A stretch of DNA of 64,000 nt from Rotaria sp. Silwood1 (Eukaryota; Rotifera; Eurotatoria; Philodinida; Philodinidae). Each line of letters opens with the position of its first letter. Position 1 is the first letter of the stretch. This document shows, in pieces, positions 47,689 to 61,103 of this stretch. The notes beneath the pieces are model-generated. The model had not been told where the DNA came from. It saw only the letters and a program-made list of their open reading frames with translations, and searched no databases. The DNA is taken from assembly GCA_905250075.1 (NCBI GenBank), contig CAJNOP010000003.1:140057-204056 (forward strand), given 5' to 3'. The translations under genes and the position numbers were made by a program.

Positions 47689-50600
47689 TTATTGAATACG
47701 AGTTTTTTTTAATTGAACTTTTAATCGTTTCAAACCAATTTGAAAACCATTCATTTGTTTTATTGCTTGATGAGCTGACTGAATATTATCATATGAAACA
47801 AAACCAAAACATTTACTTCGATTTGTTAATTTATCAATAAAAATCTTTTAAGAGAAAAAAAGAATAAACAAAAATATTCAAGGCTTTTTTTTTAAATAAT
47901 TAAATTACTTTAGCTGATAGAATATTACCAAATGGAGAAAATGTTTGTGCTAAATCATGATCAGTAAATTCCGATGGCAGATGATAAATGAAACTTCATA
48001 TAGATTTTTTTTTCTCTTTTTTTTTTTGATTTTATAATTAAATTTCTTCTATATACTTACAGATTAGAACCTAATGGTCCAACTAATTGCTTTTCATCAT
48101 TCATTGAATTATTATTATTCTGTTGTTGATTCTTTAAAGTAATCAATGATGGAAAATTATCATGATTTGTTAATGAAAGATTAGGAATATTGGATATTCC
48201 ATTTGTTGTTGGTGATAAGAAACCATCCAATAGACGAAGATCATCATCTGTTGGATTAGGCCATATACATGGATTTATCTCTGTATTGATGAGCAAGTTA
48301 GTTGGTGTTGACAGAACATCTAGAATAGAATCGAATAAAAATTAGTGATAAGAATTAATATCTTTTTTAAAGCTTTTCTTCATCTCCGAGAACATGCTTT
48401 CAGATTTTTCTTCGAAAAGTAAAATAACAAAACATAGAATTAGTTAAAGTAAATTATTTTTTATTTTTAATTAGCACTATTGACCTTTCAAAAACTGATC
48501 GTATTGCTCGTCCTTAATCGTAGAATAATGCCAATTAGATTAATGTTAAGTGGTATATATCAATATCTTTAAATCCGTTTGACAAGGGAAACACTTATAT
48601 GCGTTTTTCATCTCGAAAGGATTAACTTTTAATAGAAAATATCAATGATTGATTAGCTTAAAAACGAATTATTTAAATTTTCTAATCGAATCCTTGGAAA
48701 CATGGATCATTACTGAAAAACACAACAATTACAGAACAAACTAATTTAAGAAGCTCTTAAAGTTCTTGTATAAAATTAGAAAAATATTCAAAATTCAAAC
48801 CTTTATTGTTAGTCATCTGTTGTTGTTCTGTACTTTGGTCTCCACCATACAATAATGATGCATTTGTGGTAACTCCATTATTTTCAACAGTGATCTCGTT
48901 GACACCAGAAACTAGATTGTTTACCGTATGTGGATACTGTCTAATAGCTTCGATACTTTGCCACTATCAAAGAAAGAATACTTTATATCTTTTTAAGTTT
49001 CACAACAATACTTCAGTAATCAAAGGTGAAAATGTTGGCAATGCACCATATTGTTGGTTATTAGTTAATTTTGATGTTAAATTAGTCGAATTTGAATATA
49101 GATGATTTTTATTATTATCTCCACAAGATAAATCATTATTATTCGAATAGGATGATGGCTGTTTTTCTTCATTAATACGTTTAACTGTATTTGAATAAAG
49201 TTGATTAAAAAGCATTAGATTTAATGAAGTTAAATTTCCATTTGTTTTATTTGTTATTGACGATGTATTTGTTGCTATTTGTTGAAGAAGATTTTCATTA
49301 AGTTTTTGTTGCATTTTTCTAATTTCTTTATCTTTAGGTGTGTCAGCAAAACGAACATTTATTGGAGATGAACAACCATCCATTGTATATGAATGATGCA
49401 TAGTTTTAATTGCATTTAAAGCTGATTGTCGTTTTTGATAAGTTACAAATGCACAACCACGTGATCGATTATTTAAGTCACGAAGTACTAGAATAAGAAC
49501 AAATATACAAACAATATTCAATAACATACAATGCAAAAGTCTTGACAACAGAAGTCAAACTCAGTTAATCCATATTGCTAACTTCTAAACCAATGAAATC
49601 TTGTTTTTTTTTGTTAGAAGAGTAGCATCTGAAATACCAAATCCACCGAAACGATGTTCTTTTGATGAGTACTAGAGAGTAACAGAAAAGCCTTGAATGG
49701 TTTGTTTTTTCGAGTCTTTATTCTTGAGATATCAGAACTTTACTAGGTTTTTCAACAAAAATCTATGCTCCCTTCAGGTCACATTGTAAAACTATTTTTG
49801 GCTTCAAACTTTGCATGAAAAAAACGCTGAATGTGATAATCTTTTTTGGACAAACTGTAACCTTTCTAGTATATCTCATGAACCAAGGCTCAGAAAACCA
49901 AGCCATTCTAGACTTTTCTATTAATCAGTAATACTGATCAAAATGAATATCATCTCGGTCGAAAAATAATTTGACATCTAGAGAAGTGTCCTTGTAAGTT
50001 CTTATGATATGACATATTTTGAATACATAATGAACAAAGAATACAGTCCACGCATGGCTTTTGGATACTGTGGCTGATGTTCTTCCTAAGCGATGGTTCT
50101 TGCAAAAAGCTCTATTTTACAATAATTTCAATTTTCCAAACTTTTACAATTGAAGAGTTAAAATCGGATCTAAAAAATTTATCAAAGTTAATATTGACAG
50201 AGCTTTTGATGTATTATATTTTGGTTTATTTTTTTTTATTAGAATTTGGTCCATATAGCTGAGAGGTAAAAATTTTTCAAGAGATGTTTCACTTGTGACT
50301 TCTCTTACTTTATTGATTCGTTCTGAAAAATTATGTTTGGTACAAAATTTGTAGTTCAAAGATTACTCCTGGTAACCCGAAAGCAAATCATTGTTTTAGA
50401 AGTTAGTCGTATGATCTAGCAGAGTTCGTCATTTTTTTGCAAAGACTTTTGCATTGTATATTATTTATTTTATTTGATAATTAAATACAATAAATAAATA
50501 AAATATACATTATAAATCACCCACCTACCGGTACATTCTTCAACTATACCAAATGGTTTAAATAATTGTTTTATTTCATCTTCATTACATGACTTTGATA

Positions 50601-51013
50601 TCATACCAATAAAAATTTTCCTTTCATTACGATTTTCAATATCAGCTGGTTTCATTTGTATAGCATGATGCATACCAGGTAATATTATTAAATTATGTAA
50701 AGCATTTTGTGCATTAAGTGCAGCTTTACGTGTATAATATGTTAAAAAACAGCAACCTTTTGATTCACCACTTTGTTTATCACGTAAAATATTTAATTTA
50801 TAAATTCGTCCATAACGTTCAAATAATATTCGTAATTCATTTTCACACATTGTACGGGGTATTTGGCCACAAAACATTTCAATAGCATCTGAATCAGGCT
50901 CATTACGATCAGTAAATATTGATTGATATGGTGTCATGACATCTATATATTTGAAATATATGGATAATTATTTTTTTTTCAAAAGAAATGAAATATTTTT
51001 TATTACCAAGCAT
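47689..51013 (-). CDS. CELF: CELF/Bruno-family RNA-binding protein with three RRMs
   Basis: The gene predicts 519 residues. Exons read leftwards: 51007-51013 (7 bases, ATG CTT G), 50529-50942, 49012-49487, 48801-48963, 48061-48319, 47909-47993, 47689-47844; GT-AG and in phase. CELF proteins bind GU-rich RNA and control alternative splicing, translation and decay. RRM1 (about 23-105) begins [10 protein letters not shown] and has [12 protein letters not shown]2 (about 112-195) has [10 protein letters not shown] and RGCAFVTYQ, then [18 protein letters not shown], a CELF signature. A long Asn/Gln-rich linker follows. RRM3 (about 434-515) starts at GPLGSNLFIYHLP and contains [10 protein letters not shown]. 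If the tiny first exon is wrong, the start is the in-frame ATG at 50937, two residues shorter than a functional RRM1 would need anyway. The stop lies 134 bases from that of the convergent alpha receptor gene. Intron 2 (1041 bases) contains a dispersed repeat. Confidence 0.9.
49600..50460 (+). repeat. Dispersed repeat copy inside a CELF intron
   Basis: Blocks such as 'ttggcttcaaactttgcatga' (about 49798), 'ccattctagacttttctatta' (about 49902) and 'ataatttgacatctagagaagtgtcc' (about 49966) recur in the same order near 20.5-21.0 kb and 25.9-26.1 kb. It explains most of the 1041-base intron. No open frame with a recognised protein is present. Confidence 0.5.
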
Positions 51014-51677
51014 AATGAAGAATTAATTAAATAGATTGAAATTCAATCGAATAGAAACACTAAAAGATAATAAACATAGAAGAGTAGCAACTTAAGCTAC
51101 TGAAATAATATTTCTAAGTTAGACAACGAAAGGAAGATGAAAGCAAAATATGTAAGAGCGCCGAATTTATATTAAAATAAAAAAACTATTATTGAATTAA
51201 ATATTAAAGGAATTCATTTCTATACTTCAATATATTTAGCCAACACAGAAACGTCTTAAAAAGTAAATTTTAAGTATCGAGAACTCGTAAGTAGAATATT
51301 CGTTTTTCCAATATGAAAATTTTTCAATGAAAAATATTCACTACTAATTACGTTGCTATTATATAAAGTAAAGAAAATGATCAGCAATACATCTTGAGCA
51401 GCCATTGGAAATGAAGTTTTTTCATGTTGACAATTCAGTCAATCGTGTTATCGGCAAGCCATCGAGTCAAGACGGGCGTAGGTTTGAGTACGTAGTATTT
51501 TATGGTATTTGCATTATATTGCTAAGTTCATATGTTTTCGTCTCAAGTCTAAGAAAATGACTCCGTAAACGATATAAACCAGTGAAAATAGTACAAGAAA
51601 CAATGATCACTTGCTATCGAGAAGATGTATTGAAAGATTACACGAAAATACAGTAAAAACTAATGTAGTAATGCTTC
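51014..51677. other. Intergenic region upstream of CELF
   Basis: AT-rich sequence holding the presumed CELF promoter. No gene or clear motif is seen before the mobile element at 51686. Confidence 0.4.
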
Positions 51678-52120
51678 ATTTAGCATAGGTATGCACCAGT
51701 TCCAGTCATGACTGGTGGACTGGTACCAGTCATGACTGGGTCATCAATCAGTTAATCTTTAATTTATTACATGCATAATATCTCCCTCTTTCTTATAATA
51801 TTATAATAAACTCATCTTAACCTATTAAAGCGCTAATACGAGTTATATCATAGAATTAATAATCAATTATTTCCATGATATGAGTCGTATTAGCTCTTTA
51901 ATAGGTTAAGATGAGTTTATGATAATCTGATAAGAAAGGGAGGTATTATTCATGTAATAAATTAAAGATCAAATGATTGATGACCCAGTCATGACTGGTA
52001 CCAGTCGTGACTGGGTACCAGTCCGACTGGGTACCAGTCATGACTGGGTATCCAGTCGGACTGGGTAGCCAGTCCGACTGGTACCCAGTCCGACTGGACT
52101 GGTGCATACCTAATTTAGCA
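51678..52120. mobile_element. Palindromic hAT-type MITE with 8-base target duplication
   Basis: The element spans 51686-52112 (427 bases) and is flanked by exact 8-base duplications ATTTAGCA (51678-51685 and 52113-52120). Its ends are inverted: TAGGTATGCACCAGT at the left and ACTGGTGCATACCTA at the right. An 8-base duplication with TAGG-type ends is characteristic of the hAT superfamily. Nearly the whole element is an inverted repeat centred at about 51870. Subterminal zones are made of repeated CCAGTC-NN-GACTGG palindromes, denser on the right. No open frame is present, so it is non-autonomous and needs a transposase supplied elsewhere. Confidence 0.88.
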
Positions 52121-52665
52121 CGACCGGAATGATCATTTTGAGAATCTATCCGTATTATTTAGTTTATCTTGCTGATTATATTTTTATCAAATGATACTTT
52201 AATATCCCTGACAACAAGCCAAAACAATTATATTTTGCTTTTCTTTTCGATAGCGTCCTCTACTTTTTTATATTGATTGATAAAACTATTTCATCGCACC
52301 TTTTTTCCCTAGAATCGAAATTTTATTTACAAAAAAAGAATATAATTCATAATATTTTTATAGCTCTAAAAACTTAATTGTGCACATAACTGTGTACTTT
52401 CTCCAAGCTATTAAAAAAAACAAAGAAAAATAATTTTGAATTCAATACACAAAAGGAAAAGAAAAAGAATCTTGTCTATAACGTTGTTGTTCTTCGGCAG
52501 AAAAAAAAATAGAATTTCTTTTTTCTCACGATCGTTATTGTAGAACAAGAAAAGAGAAAAAAACAAGCACAGAACGACAATACCTGTTTTCTCATCATTT
52601 CTTTTCCTAAATACATAAATCATCTATTGAAAAAAGACACACACATACTGAGAGTATCGAATAAA
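52121..52665. other. Intergenic region, nothing recognised
   Basis: AT-rich sequence between the MITE and a small membrane protein gene. It must carry the latter's promoter, but no motif can be named. Confidence 0.4.
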
Positions 52666-52923
52666 ATGTTCTGGGTTCTCTATATGATATTTTCTATATT
52701 TCGATCCCATCGAAATCGATTTTATTGGCGTAATGGAAAATTACATTTCACAAAACGAAATCCACAACAGCAACAACATCAAATACCATTAACACCTTTA
52801 CAAGAAGAACAATTATTTAGACAAAATATTCGACAATGGTTTATATTTTATAGTATTTTAACTTGTATTATAATTGGTATTCTTATTCATCGATTATATT
52901 CTCGTCAAAAAACTTCTGTATAA
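52666..52923 (+). CDS. Small two-helix membrane protein, unknown function
   Basis: A single-exon open frame of 85 residues begins at the ATG at 52666; the frame open to its left has no other ATG. Residues 1-12 (MFWVLYMIFSIF) are hydrophobic. A basic stretch follows (RSHRNRFYWRNGK), then a Gln-rich linker (NPQQQQHQ) and a helix near LTPLQEEQLFRQNIRQW. A clear transmembrane segment lies at about residues 58-76 (FIFYSILTCIIIGILIHRL), before a short basic tail. Codon choice matches the confirmed genes. I recognise no family. It could be a small organellar membrane protein. Confidence 0.55.
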   Translation: MFWVLYMIFSIFRSHRNRFYWRNGKLHFTKRNPQQQQHQIPLTPLQEEQLFRQNIRQWFIFYSILTCIIIGILIHRLYSRQKTSV

Positions 52924-54894
52924 TTAATTTTCATACGTATTCTTGATTGAATAAAATAAAAGGAAACAAACAATATATATGGAAAATCAAGGGCATGTTT
53001 TTTTTATTTATCGAATATTATTTCTTCTTTGTTTTTTTTTGCTGAAGTAAAATCTAATTTAATCCCTATGGGAAATAAATTATTCTCGGTACTCATACTT
53101 ATTTCAAAAAAACAAGCAGATTATTCTTTTTTGAATAAACTCTGATAGAAACAAGATAGAATAATGTGACTTTCATTGTTGAATAGACGAGGTGAAGTCT
53201 CATGGACTCATATTTTATAGATTTTCCTTAAATGTCTTCTGATATTTTTCTAATCAAGTTTTCAAATAAAACGGGTCGGAAAAAGGTTCATTGTAGAATA
53301 AGAAAAGGCACAAAGTTGATTTCTTTTTCCAGCAATCGCTTGAACAATCAGTTGCGAGTTTTGAATAGAATATCTATAACTTCTGAACGATTGAATATAA
53401 AAATCTGAGATTTACGTAGTTTTTAAGATCTTCAATTGGTGGTTCAACGGTGTACCTGATAATTGAAAATTTACTGTAGTTGCCTCACAGATTACGTTAG
53501 TTTTCAAAAAAATTCGATTGAAAATCTTTGAAAAAACCAAGTTCAAAAGCTTGTAATATACAATTCGATGCAGCTTCATTTCCAATGTTCAACGATGAAA
53601 ATCTTAGCTCTCTATCTTTTTTCAATCAAAAGTTAGTCGAAAAATACTGATCCACCCTTTTTTTTAGATGAGCATTTGAAAAACAAATATTCCAATGTCC
53701 AAATAGAAATGAACAATTTTTCTTAGGTAACGAATTCATTCACTAAAATTTTATGTAATTTAATGTTTAAGTGTTAATTTTAATTATTAACGGAATATTG
53801 AATTATCAATATTACCATGTCTTATGGAAAAATGCATGAGCGTGATGTTCTCTCGTGCTTCCGAAATTTATCCACAGAACTTTCATCTACTTTTGAAAAT
53901 TGTTCATACAGAACGCTCTTTTCTTGACCTCCATGGTTGAGTTATGCTTCTGGAATAATATCAACATTTTTATAGAACTACGAAAATTTTTTTTATCGAT
54001 TTTCGGTGTTAAAAAAGAGATTATTTACTGATAACAATTCGCCTACAGAATTACTCTCAATTGTCAATTTACTTTTATGTACTTCAATATATGATTAAGT
54101 TTATTAACTATACAAAAAGAATGAAATTCTCTTCATTTCAAATGATATTAGTCACACTCAATTGGAACTAATTGGTTTACATTTAGATATATCGAACCAG
54201 TCAAAATGATTGCAACATCAAATATTTTTTAAATACTACAGCAGAGTTCAATCACGAACTCTTGGAATCTTTTTAAAAAGATGTGTCATCGGTTTCCCTA
54301 TAAAATTAGAAGTAACGAATCTTATTGATCTTCTCTAATAACATACGATAAGGCTAAGAATGAAACTTTTAAGATTCCTTTATTTTTTTATTTCCTTTGA
54401 AGATCAAATTGTCTTTTAGAATCGAAAAGAAATAGTCAAGAGAAAAAAATCAGCAATGAATTTTCTTTCAAAAACTAAAGATAAATTTGTATGAGAAAAA
54501 TAAATTTTTAAAAATAATGTGTTTGAAATAAGTACAATTCATATAATCACATTCTATGGATAATGCAGAGTTTATGATTGATTTGTATCGAAACAAATGA
54601 TTTGATTTCAATGATGATTTTATTTTTTAAGTCAATTCTTAAAGAAACAAAATGGAACTGATTCACGTAAACTCTACATTTAATCTTAGTTGCTAAAACA
54701 ACGAAAAACTTGAATTTTTATTTGTTTTCTGTGACTGAATGAGGCAAAAATAAATTTATATATTTGTCCACGAGACAAACAAAAAAGAATAGAAAATGAA
54801 ATAAAAAACAAAAAACACAAGAAAAAAACAAACACTACTAATATCAAGCTGGGTTGATTTTTGTTCTCATATAAGATTATAAATATATTCTCAA
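52924..54894. other. Non-coding region, nothing recognised
   Basis: About 2 kb of AT-rich sequence. Parts around 53330-53480 look like decayed dispersed repeat, but no alignment firm enough to list was found. No coding exon is seen. Confidence 0.4.
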
Positions 54895-57572
54895 CTAACA
54901 TCCAAGTTGTTGAAGAACACTACGGAGAAAGTCTTGTTGTGTTGCATAACCACCGATATCACGTGTTTTTATGCGTTGTTGTTTAATAACAGTTGCAATA
55001 GCATTTTCAATTTTTTGAGCCATGGCATCTAAGTAATTGAGACAAGGAAAGAATATACAAAATAGAAACATTTTTATATATAGTTACCAAGATGAAGATA
55101 TTGAAGTAAATTAACTCCACATAATAACATTGCAGTTGGATTAGCAATATTTCGACCAGCACCGGTTAAAAATGGATGTCGTGCACCCTAAAATAAAAAT
55201 TCATTATTTATACTGATTTGTATAATATATTTTTGATTCGAAATTATATAGTATTGATATTAATGTTACTATTTTTTGAAATAGACAGAATAAATGTGCG
55301 AGACTATTGGAAAAATTATGTTGTTTACTACCGGCAAAAAATTGGAAAGATGAAAGGAACTTAGAAGAAGGAATACGATGATCAGTTCTCCTTGGCCATA
55401 GACGTTTCTCATCGGAATCAAGAAAATCTAACCATCGAATCTGAACATCGCATACCTACTTTCAACGTTTTTCCATTCTCTGGGATATCTCGACTAGAAA
55501 TAGTCATACATCATGCATCTGAGTTCTTGACTCGAGTCATACATAGGCGGGATCTTTATTATTTGACTCATAGTTACCATGGAGTAATCACTGCTTGTTC
55601 ACAATGATTAACTACATAAAAGATATACATATCTCATTCAATAGTCACACTTCAAGTATTTCGATAACTCCATAGAAATACAGTTTTCGATAAATTCAGG
55701 CAAATAACCATTAGGTAAAATTTTGTCCATATTGGTTTAGTTTTATTCTCATGAAAACTTAGAAAATTACACGTTGATATTTTATAAACAAGTCAACTCA
55801 CTCTTGTTTCATGTCTTAAACTGATTGTTTATTGAAGGAACTAACTTTTCTTGCTATTATAAAGAAAACTATGTGAGATTTCAAACATGTGTGGGACCAG
55901 TCATTGTATATCTCGATTTATTTCTGATTCTTATTGAGGTCAAGAATGAGACTATCTTTTCTCCTTTGTAGCTGCTGTAATTGTAACTCATGGAGATATA
56001 TGTATATTAAATTTTTTTTGAATCAACATACCGGTTCAAAAATTGCAACATCGGTTGAATAAGATTCTCCAGGAACCATTCCTGCTCCTCCAACTAATCC
56101 AGCAGCTAAATTAGATACAATATTTCCATAAAGATTCGGTGCGACAAGTACATCAAATTGTTGTGGTTTAGAAACTAATTGCATGCATGTATTATCAACA
56201 ATCATTGTGTCAAATTTAATATTTGGATATAATGCTGCTACTTCACGACATGATTCAAGAAAAAGACCATCACCAAGTTTCCTACATTGTACAAGAAAAA
56301 AAAACGAAAAAAAGAAAAAATTAGCAAATATGACAAACAAAATAAAAGAATCTGAACATTATATTTGCTTTGTGTACAGCAGTAATCTTTTTTCTATTAA
56401 ATTTTGTTGCAAAATCAAATGCAAATTTAGCAATACGTCTTGAATTTTCATAAGTTGTAATTTTTAATGATTCAACAACACCATGAACAGACTAAAGCGA
56501 CAAAGAAATATTGATTTTATAGCATAAAAGAAAAAACAAACATCCAATATTTTTAGATTACTTCATGTTCGAGTGCACTATATTCTCCTTCAGTTTGTTC
56601 ACGTATAACAATAAAATCAACATTTTGATGACGAAGTTTAAGTCCAGGTACAGTTTTTATTCGAACAACATTAGCATAAAGATCTAATGCACGTCTACAT
56701 TAAGAAAAAAAGAAACAATTTTTTCTCTTCAGAATATTTTATTTACATACCTAATCTTCATATTTAATGACATTAAATCTCCACCTTCACTAATAGCTGG
56801 TGTCTAAAATATTCCGTCATATAATTTTCTTTTTGGAAACAAAAAAATAATATGGATGAACTACGTACTGTTAATATGCCTTTCATTCCAACACGATTAC
56901 GTTTAAATGAAGCAACTATATCAGCAAGTGATGATGATCGACCAGGCATTAATTCACTAAAATTAATTAAATTATAAGAGAAAAAAAGATTCTTTTTAAA
57001 TATCATTGAAATCAAACCTTGCAAGTAATTCATCAAATTCTACTGGTGCCCCAATTGCATTGAATACTTCACGTACACATAACATTAATTCTGGTCCAAC
57101 ACCATCACCTGGTACAACAGTTACATGATATTTATGAGATTCGGTGATTTTATCTGCAGTAGTCTTAAAATATAAATAATAGAATTTGAAGAGAAAAAAA
57201 AGACTTTTCTTTAATATTCACTTACAGCTATTGATGAAGCATTTCTTATTTGCTAGAAAAATAAATAAATAAATATATAATCAAAAGAAATATATTCGAA
57301 ATAAATAAAACAAGCATGACTCAATGATAGGGATATGACACGTTTCAATCAAGATAATTTTTTTGTTTTTTCCTAGCAAAGCCGAAATTTTGTCATATGT
57401 TTTCTAAGTAAAAAAAAAAAAATCTCTACATCCTTCTAGAAAATCGTAACGTTCCCTCTGGTCAACGTGGAGTGTCTTGAATCACTTCTGAAATTGAACT
57501 TACATTAACATTTCTACGTAGAATTGTACCAATAATATTCGATGGAAAACGTCGGAATAGAGTAGACGTCAT
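54895..57572 (-). CDS. IDH3B: Isocitrate dehydrogenase [NAD] subunit beta, mitochondrial
   Basis: The gene predicts 377 residues. Exons read leftwards: 57504-57572, 57227-57253 (27 bases), 57018-57163, 56869-56956, 56751-56803, 56562-56694, 56358-56491, 56032-56281, 55088-55187, 54895-55028; GT-AG and in phase. IDH3 is the NAD-dependent citric-acid-cycle enzyme of the mitochondrial matrix; beta is a structural/regulatory subunit paired with the catalytic alpha subunit. The first 30 or so residues ([24 protein letters not shown]) look like a mitochondrial targeting peptide. Landmarks follow: [80 protein letters not shown] and [13 protein letters not shown]. The CMQLV and [18 protein letters not shown] wording fits beta rather than gamma or alpha. 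Intron 8 is 844 bases and may hold an insertion. The start codon lies 672 bases from that of the divergent PSMD14. Confidence 0.92.
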
Positions 57573-58244
57573 TATTATTTCAAATAAATCTGCTAAAAAA
57601 AAACAGCTTTTATCATTGTAATCCAAAGAGAATCCTGTTGAATTTTCTTATTGGTTAACATAAAAAGCGAATGAAAAATTGAATAAATACATGGTTGAGA
57701 TGGCTGATCATGACTGTTATCGTAGTTATTTGTTGTTATATCGAGAAAAAGAGTCTTTTTTGTAAGTTCGATTTTAATAAAAAACAATTTTTTGTTTTTG
57801 TCATGTTTAGAATGGATATAAAATATAATCATGACATCATTTAATCAAAAAAAAATTCTTTTTTTTCCCCCAATCTTCCCTACAGAATACAACGAATGAA
57901 TCAACTCTGATTTAATAAATTCGAAAATAGAGGTCAACAAATTCATATTATTTCAGATAAAATTTTTGAATAAATCTAAATCTATTCATAATTAGCAAAA
58001 ATACAAAAGCATTCTCAAAAGTAAATTTTATAAGTCATTTATATATGAGAAAGATTAAACTGTACATATATATTAACATTATTAAAACTTATCTTCGTAT
58101 TGTGTAAGTTGAGTAACTATTATTCAGATAAGATTTTTAGCTTTTATTTATAAATTGATATAAAGCTATCTAATTGTCTAAACGAATAGAAAACAAACTT
58201 GAAAATCTTTTCTAATATTCAGATATAATTAAAATAATATAAAA
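57573..58244. promoter_or_regulatory. Divergent promoter region between IDH3B and PSMD14
   Basis: 672 bases separate two head-to-head start codons, so both promoters must lie here. The region is AT-rich and contains no coding exon. No specific promoter element can be named. Confidence 0.5.
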
Positions 58245-59320
<1,076 letters not shown>

Positions 59321-60680
59321 AACATTACTTCTTTCTCTTCGTTCTTTGCATTTGTTAGATTTCATCTTATTTGTTTTTATTTTTCTTTTTCCTATATAAT
59401 CAAGTCTGTGCCCATATGTATTCTTCGGTTGGAAGCTTTTTTTTTTGTTAAAACAAAAGGAATAAGAATGAAGAGAAAAATGAGAACGGAAATAACAAAT
59501 ATACAAAAAAAAAGAAAGAGTCATTACGTGGTTGATCGTAAACAGACAAATACAAGATAATGACGTTATTCATTAAAAACGTAGGAATGAATAGTAAATA
59601 AAATACAAGAAAAATTTCATGGATTTTTGTATGAACTTGAAATAAATCAATACTTATACTTAGTAAAAGTGTGCAAATTTTATTTAATAATGATGAGCAC
59701 ATTGAAAATTGTATATTACAGAAAAATAAATAGACAGATAAATGTTGCCAGAATGAAGTATGACAAGTAAAAGAAATTCGCAAGTATAATACTAGCATAA
59801 ATTACTATCATTGGTTAGCATTGGTTTGATTAAATAAGATTTAATGTTTCTATCATATGAAAATGATATTAAATAGTTTTCTCTAATTATTCTTATGCAA
59901 TTTCATAATTAGCTATCATTCTTGAAAAGATTTCTAAGACACTCGATTTTTTTGTTGAAAACTACTCAAATCGAATACTAAAATTTGGTTTGCCTCCATC
60001 ATCGACCATGATAGATATTGATATACGACTGCAGACTGCATATCTGCAGGATTAAATAAAAAAAATAGTGAAAAAATGTGTTCCAAAAAAGATAGAAACT
60101 TTTTTTTGGTTTAAATACATTGTGATTTTGGATCGGTTCATTGATTAGTAAAAAGGATAAGATTGATGTCCTGAAAAATCTTCGAAAATTAATATGTTGT
60201 ACAAGTATATACGTCTTCTCTTAATTCTACCGAATGTCTTTAATAGATTGCGTATAATTTACTTTAATACTTTTATTCTCACAAACCAGGAACAAAACTC
60301 TTTTTAATAATTACTCACAAACATATATATATATTATATGCATGAATCTATACTTAAATGATTGAGTCATCTATACAACACGTCACTCGTTATATACTCT
60401 CGTCCTATACATCGATCATGTAATTCAAACATACATAGACAAAGCCGACGATCGATTCATTCGAAACAAGTATTTTTTGTTCTTTTTCTTTTCTCTCCGT
60501 GTTTCGCATCTAAGCCACCTGCTTCTTCAACTTTTACTACAAGTACTATTCATATACACGGCACGTTGCTTTTTTTTATATAAACGATTTGAAGGGCACA
60601 AGAAAAAACAAGCAACAGTAATATCATTATTGATCATGAAATTTTGTTCATAAAATTAAAAAAAAAAAACAATAATTATC
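59321..60680. other. Intergenic region, nothing recognised
   Basis: AT-rich with short A and T runs. No coding exon or recognised repeat is seen apart from a (TA)n run near 60320-60340. Confidence 0.4.
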
Positions 60681-61103
60681 ATGGAATGGTTTACAGTTCT
60701 TGCTTTAATTTTACTTCTTATATTAATTGTTGTATTGATTGTTATCCTTGCATGTATGTTTTCCGGTCAACGGTGTACAATATCAATTCAAAAGCGTACT
60801 CCAAATCAAGAATTAACTAGAGTCCAATTAGAAGAAGAACAAAAACGACAAAAAAAATTGAGTTCAAAATTCAAACGATCATTTTATTCATCAACAAAAT
60901 CTCAACAACCTTTAGCACCTGTTGAAAATGTTAAAACAGTTGAATTAACATTAAAATTAGGTGATGATCAAAAAAATTCTCAACAAATAACAACAAATAA
61001 TGAATCATCAGTGATTTTGTTACCAAAAATACATAATAATCAAGCTGAACGTGATGAACGACAGAAAAAACGAGAAGAACTTAGAAAAAAATATAATCTT
61101 TAA
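60681..61103 (+). CDS. Small single-pass membrane protein with basic coiled tail, unknown function
   Basis: A single-exon open frame of 140 residues starts at an ATG (MEWFTVLALI). Residues about 4-27 form one very hydrophobic transmembrane segment (LALILLLILIVVLIVILAC). The rest is polar: a charged helix with VQLEEEQKRQKK at about 47-62, a Ser/Lys-rich stretch, a short hydrophobic-polar block (TVELTLKLGDD), and a highly charged C-terminal helix (RDERQKKREELRKKYNL). It most likely lies in a membrane with the tail in the cytoplasm, by the positive-inside rule. Codon use matches the confirmed genes, and an ATAAA-type run follows the stop. I recognise no family. Confidence 0.65.
   Translation: MEWFTVLALILLLILIVVLIVILACMFSGQRCTISIQKRTPNQELTRVQLEEEQKRQKKLSSKFKRSFYSSTKSQQPLAPVENVKTVELTLKLGDDQKNSQQITTNNESSVILLPKIHNNQAERDERQKKREELRKKYNL

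Noticed and set aside
55392..55607. 72-codon frame in IDH3B intron 8
   Set aside because: No family match, no splice partners, and begins at a non-distinctive ATG; kept only as a note on intron content.
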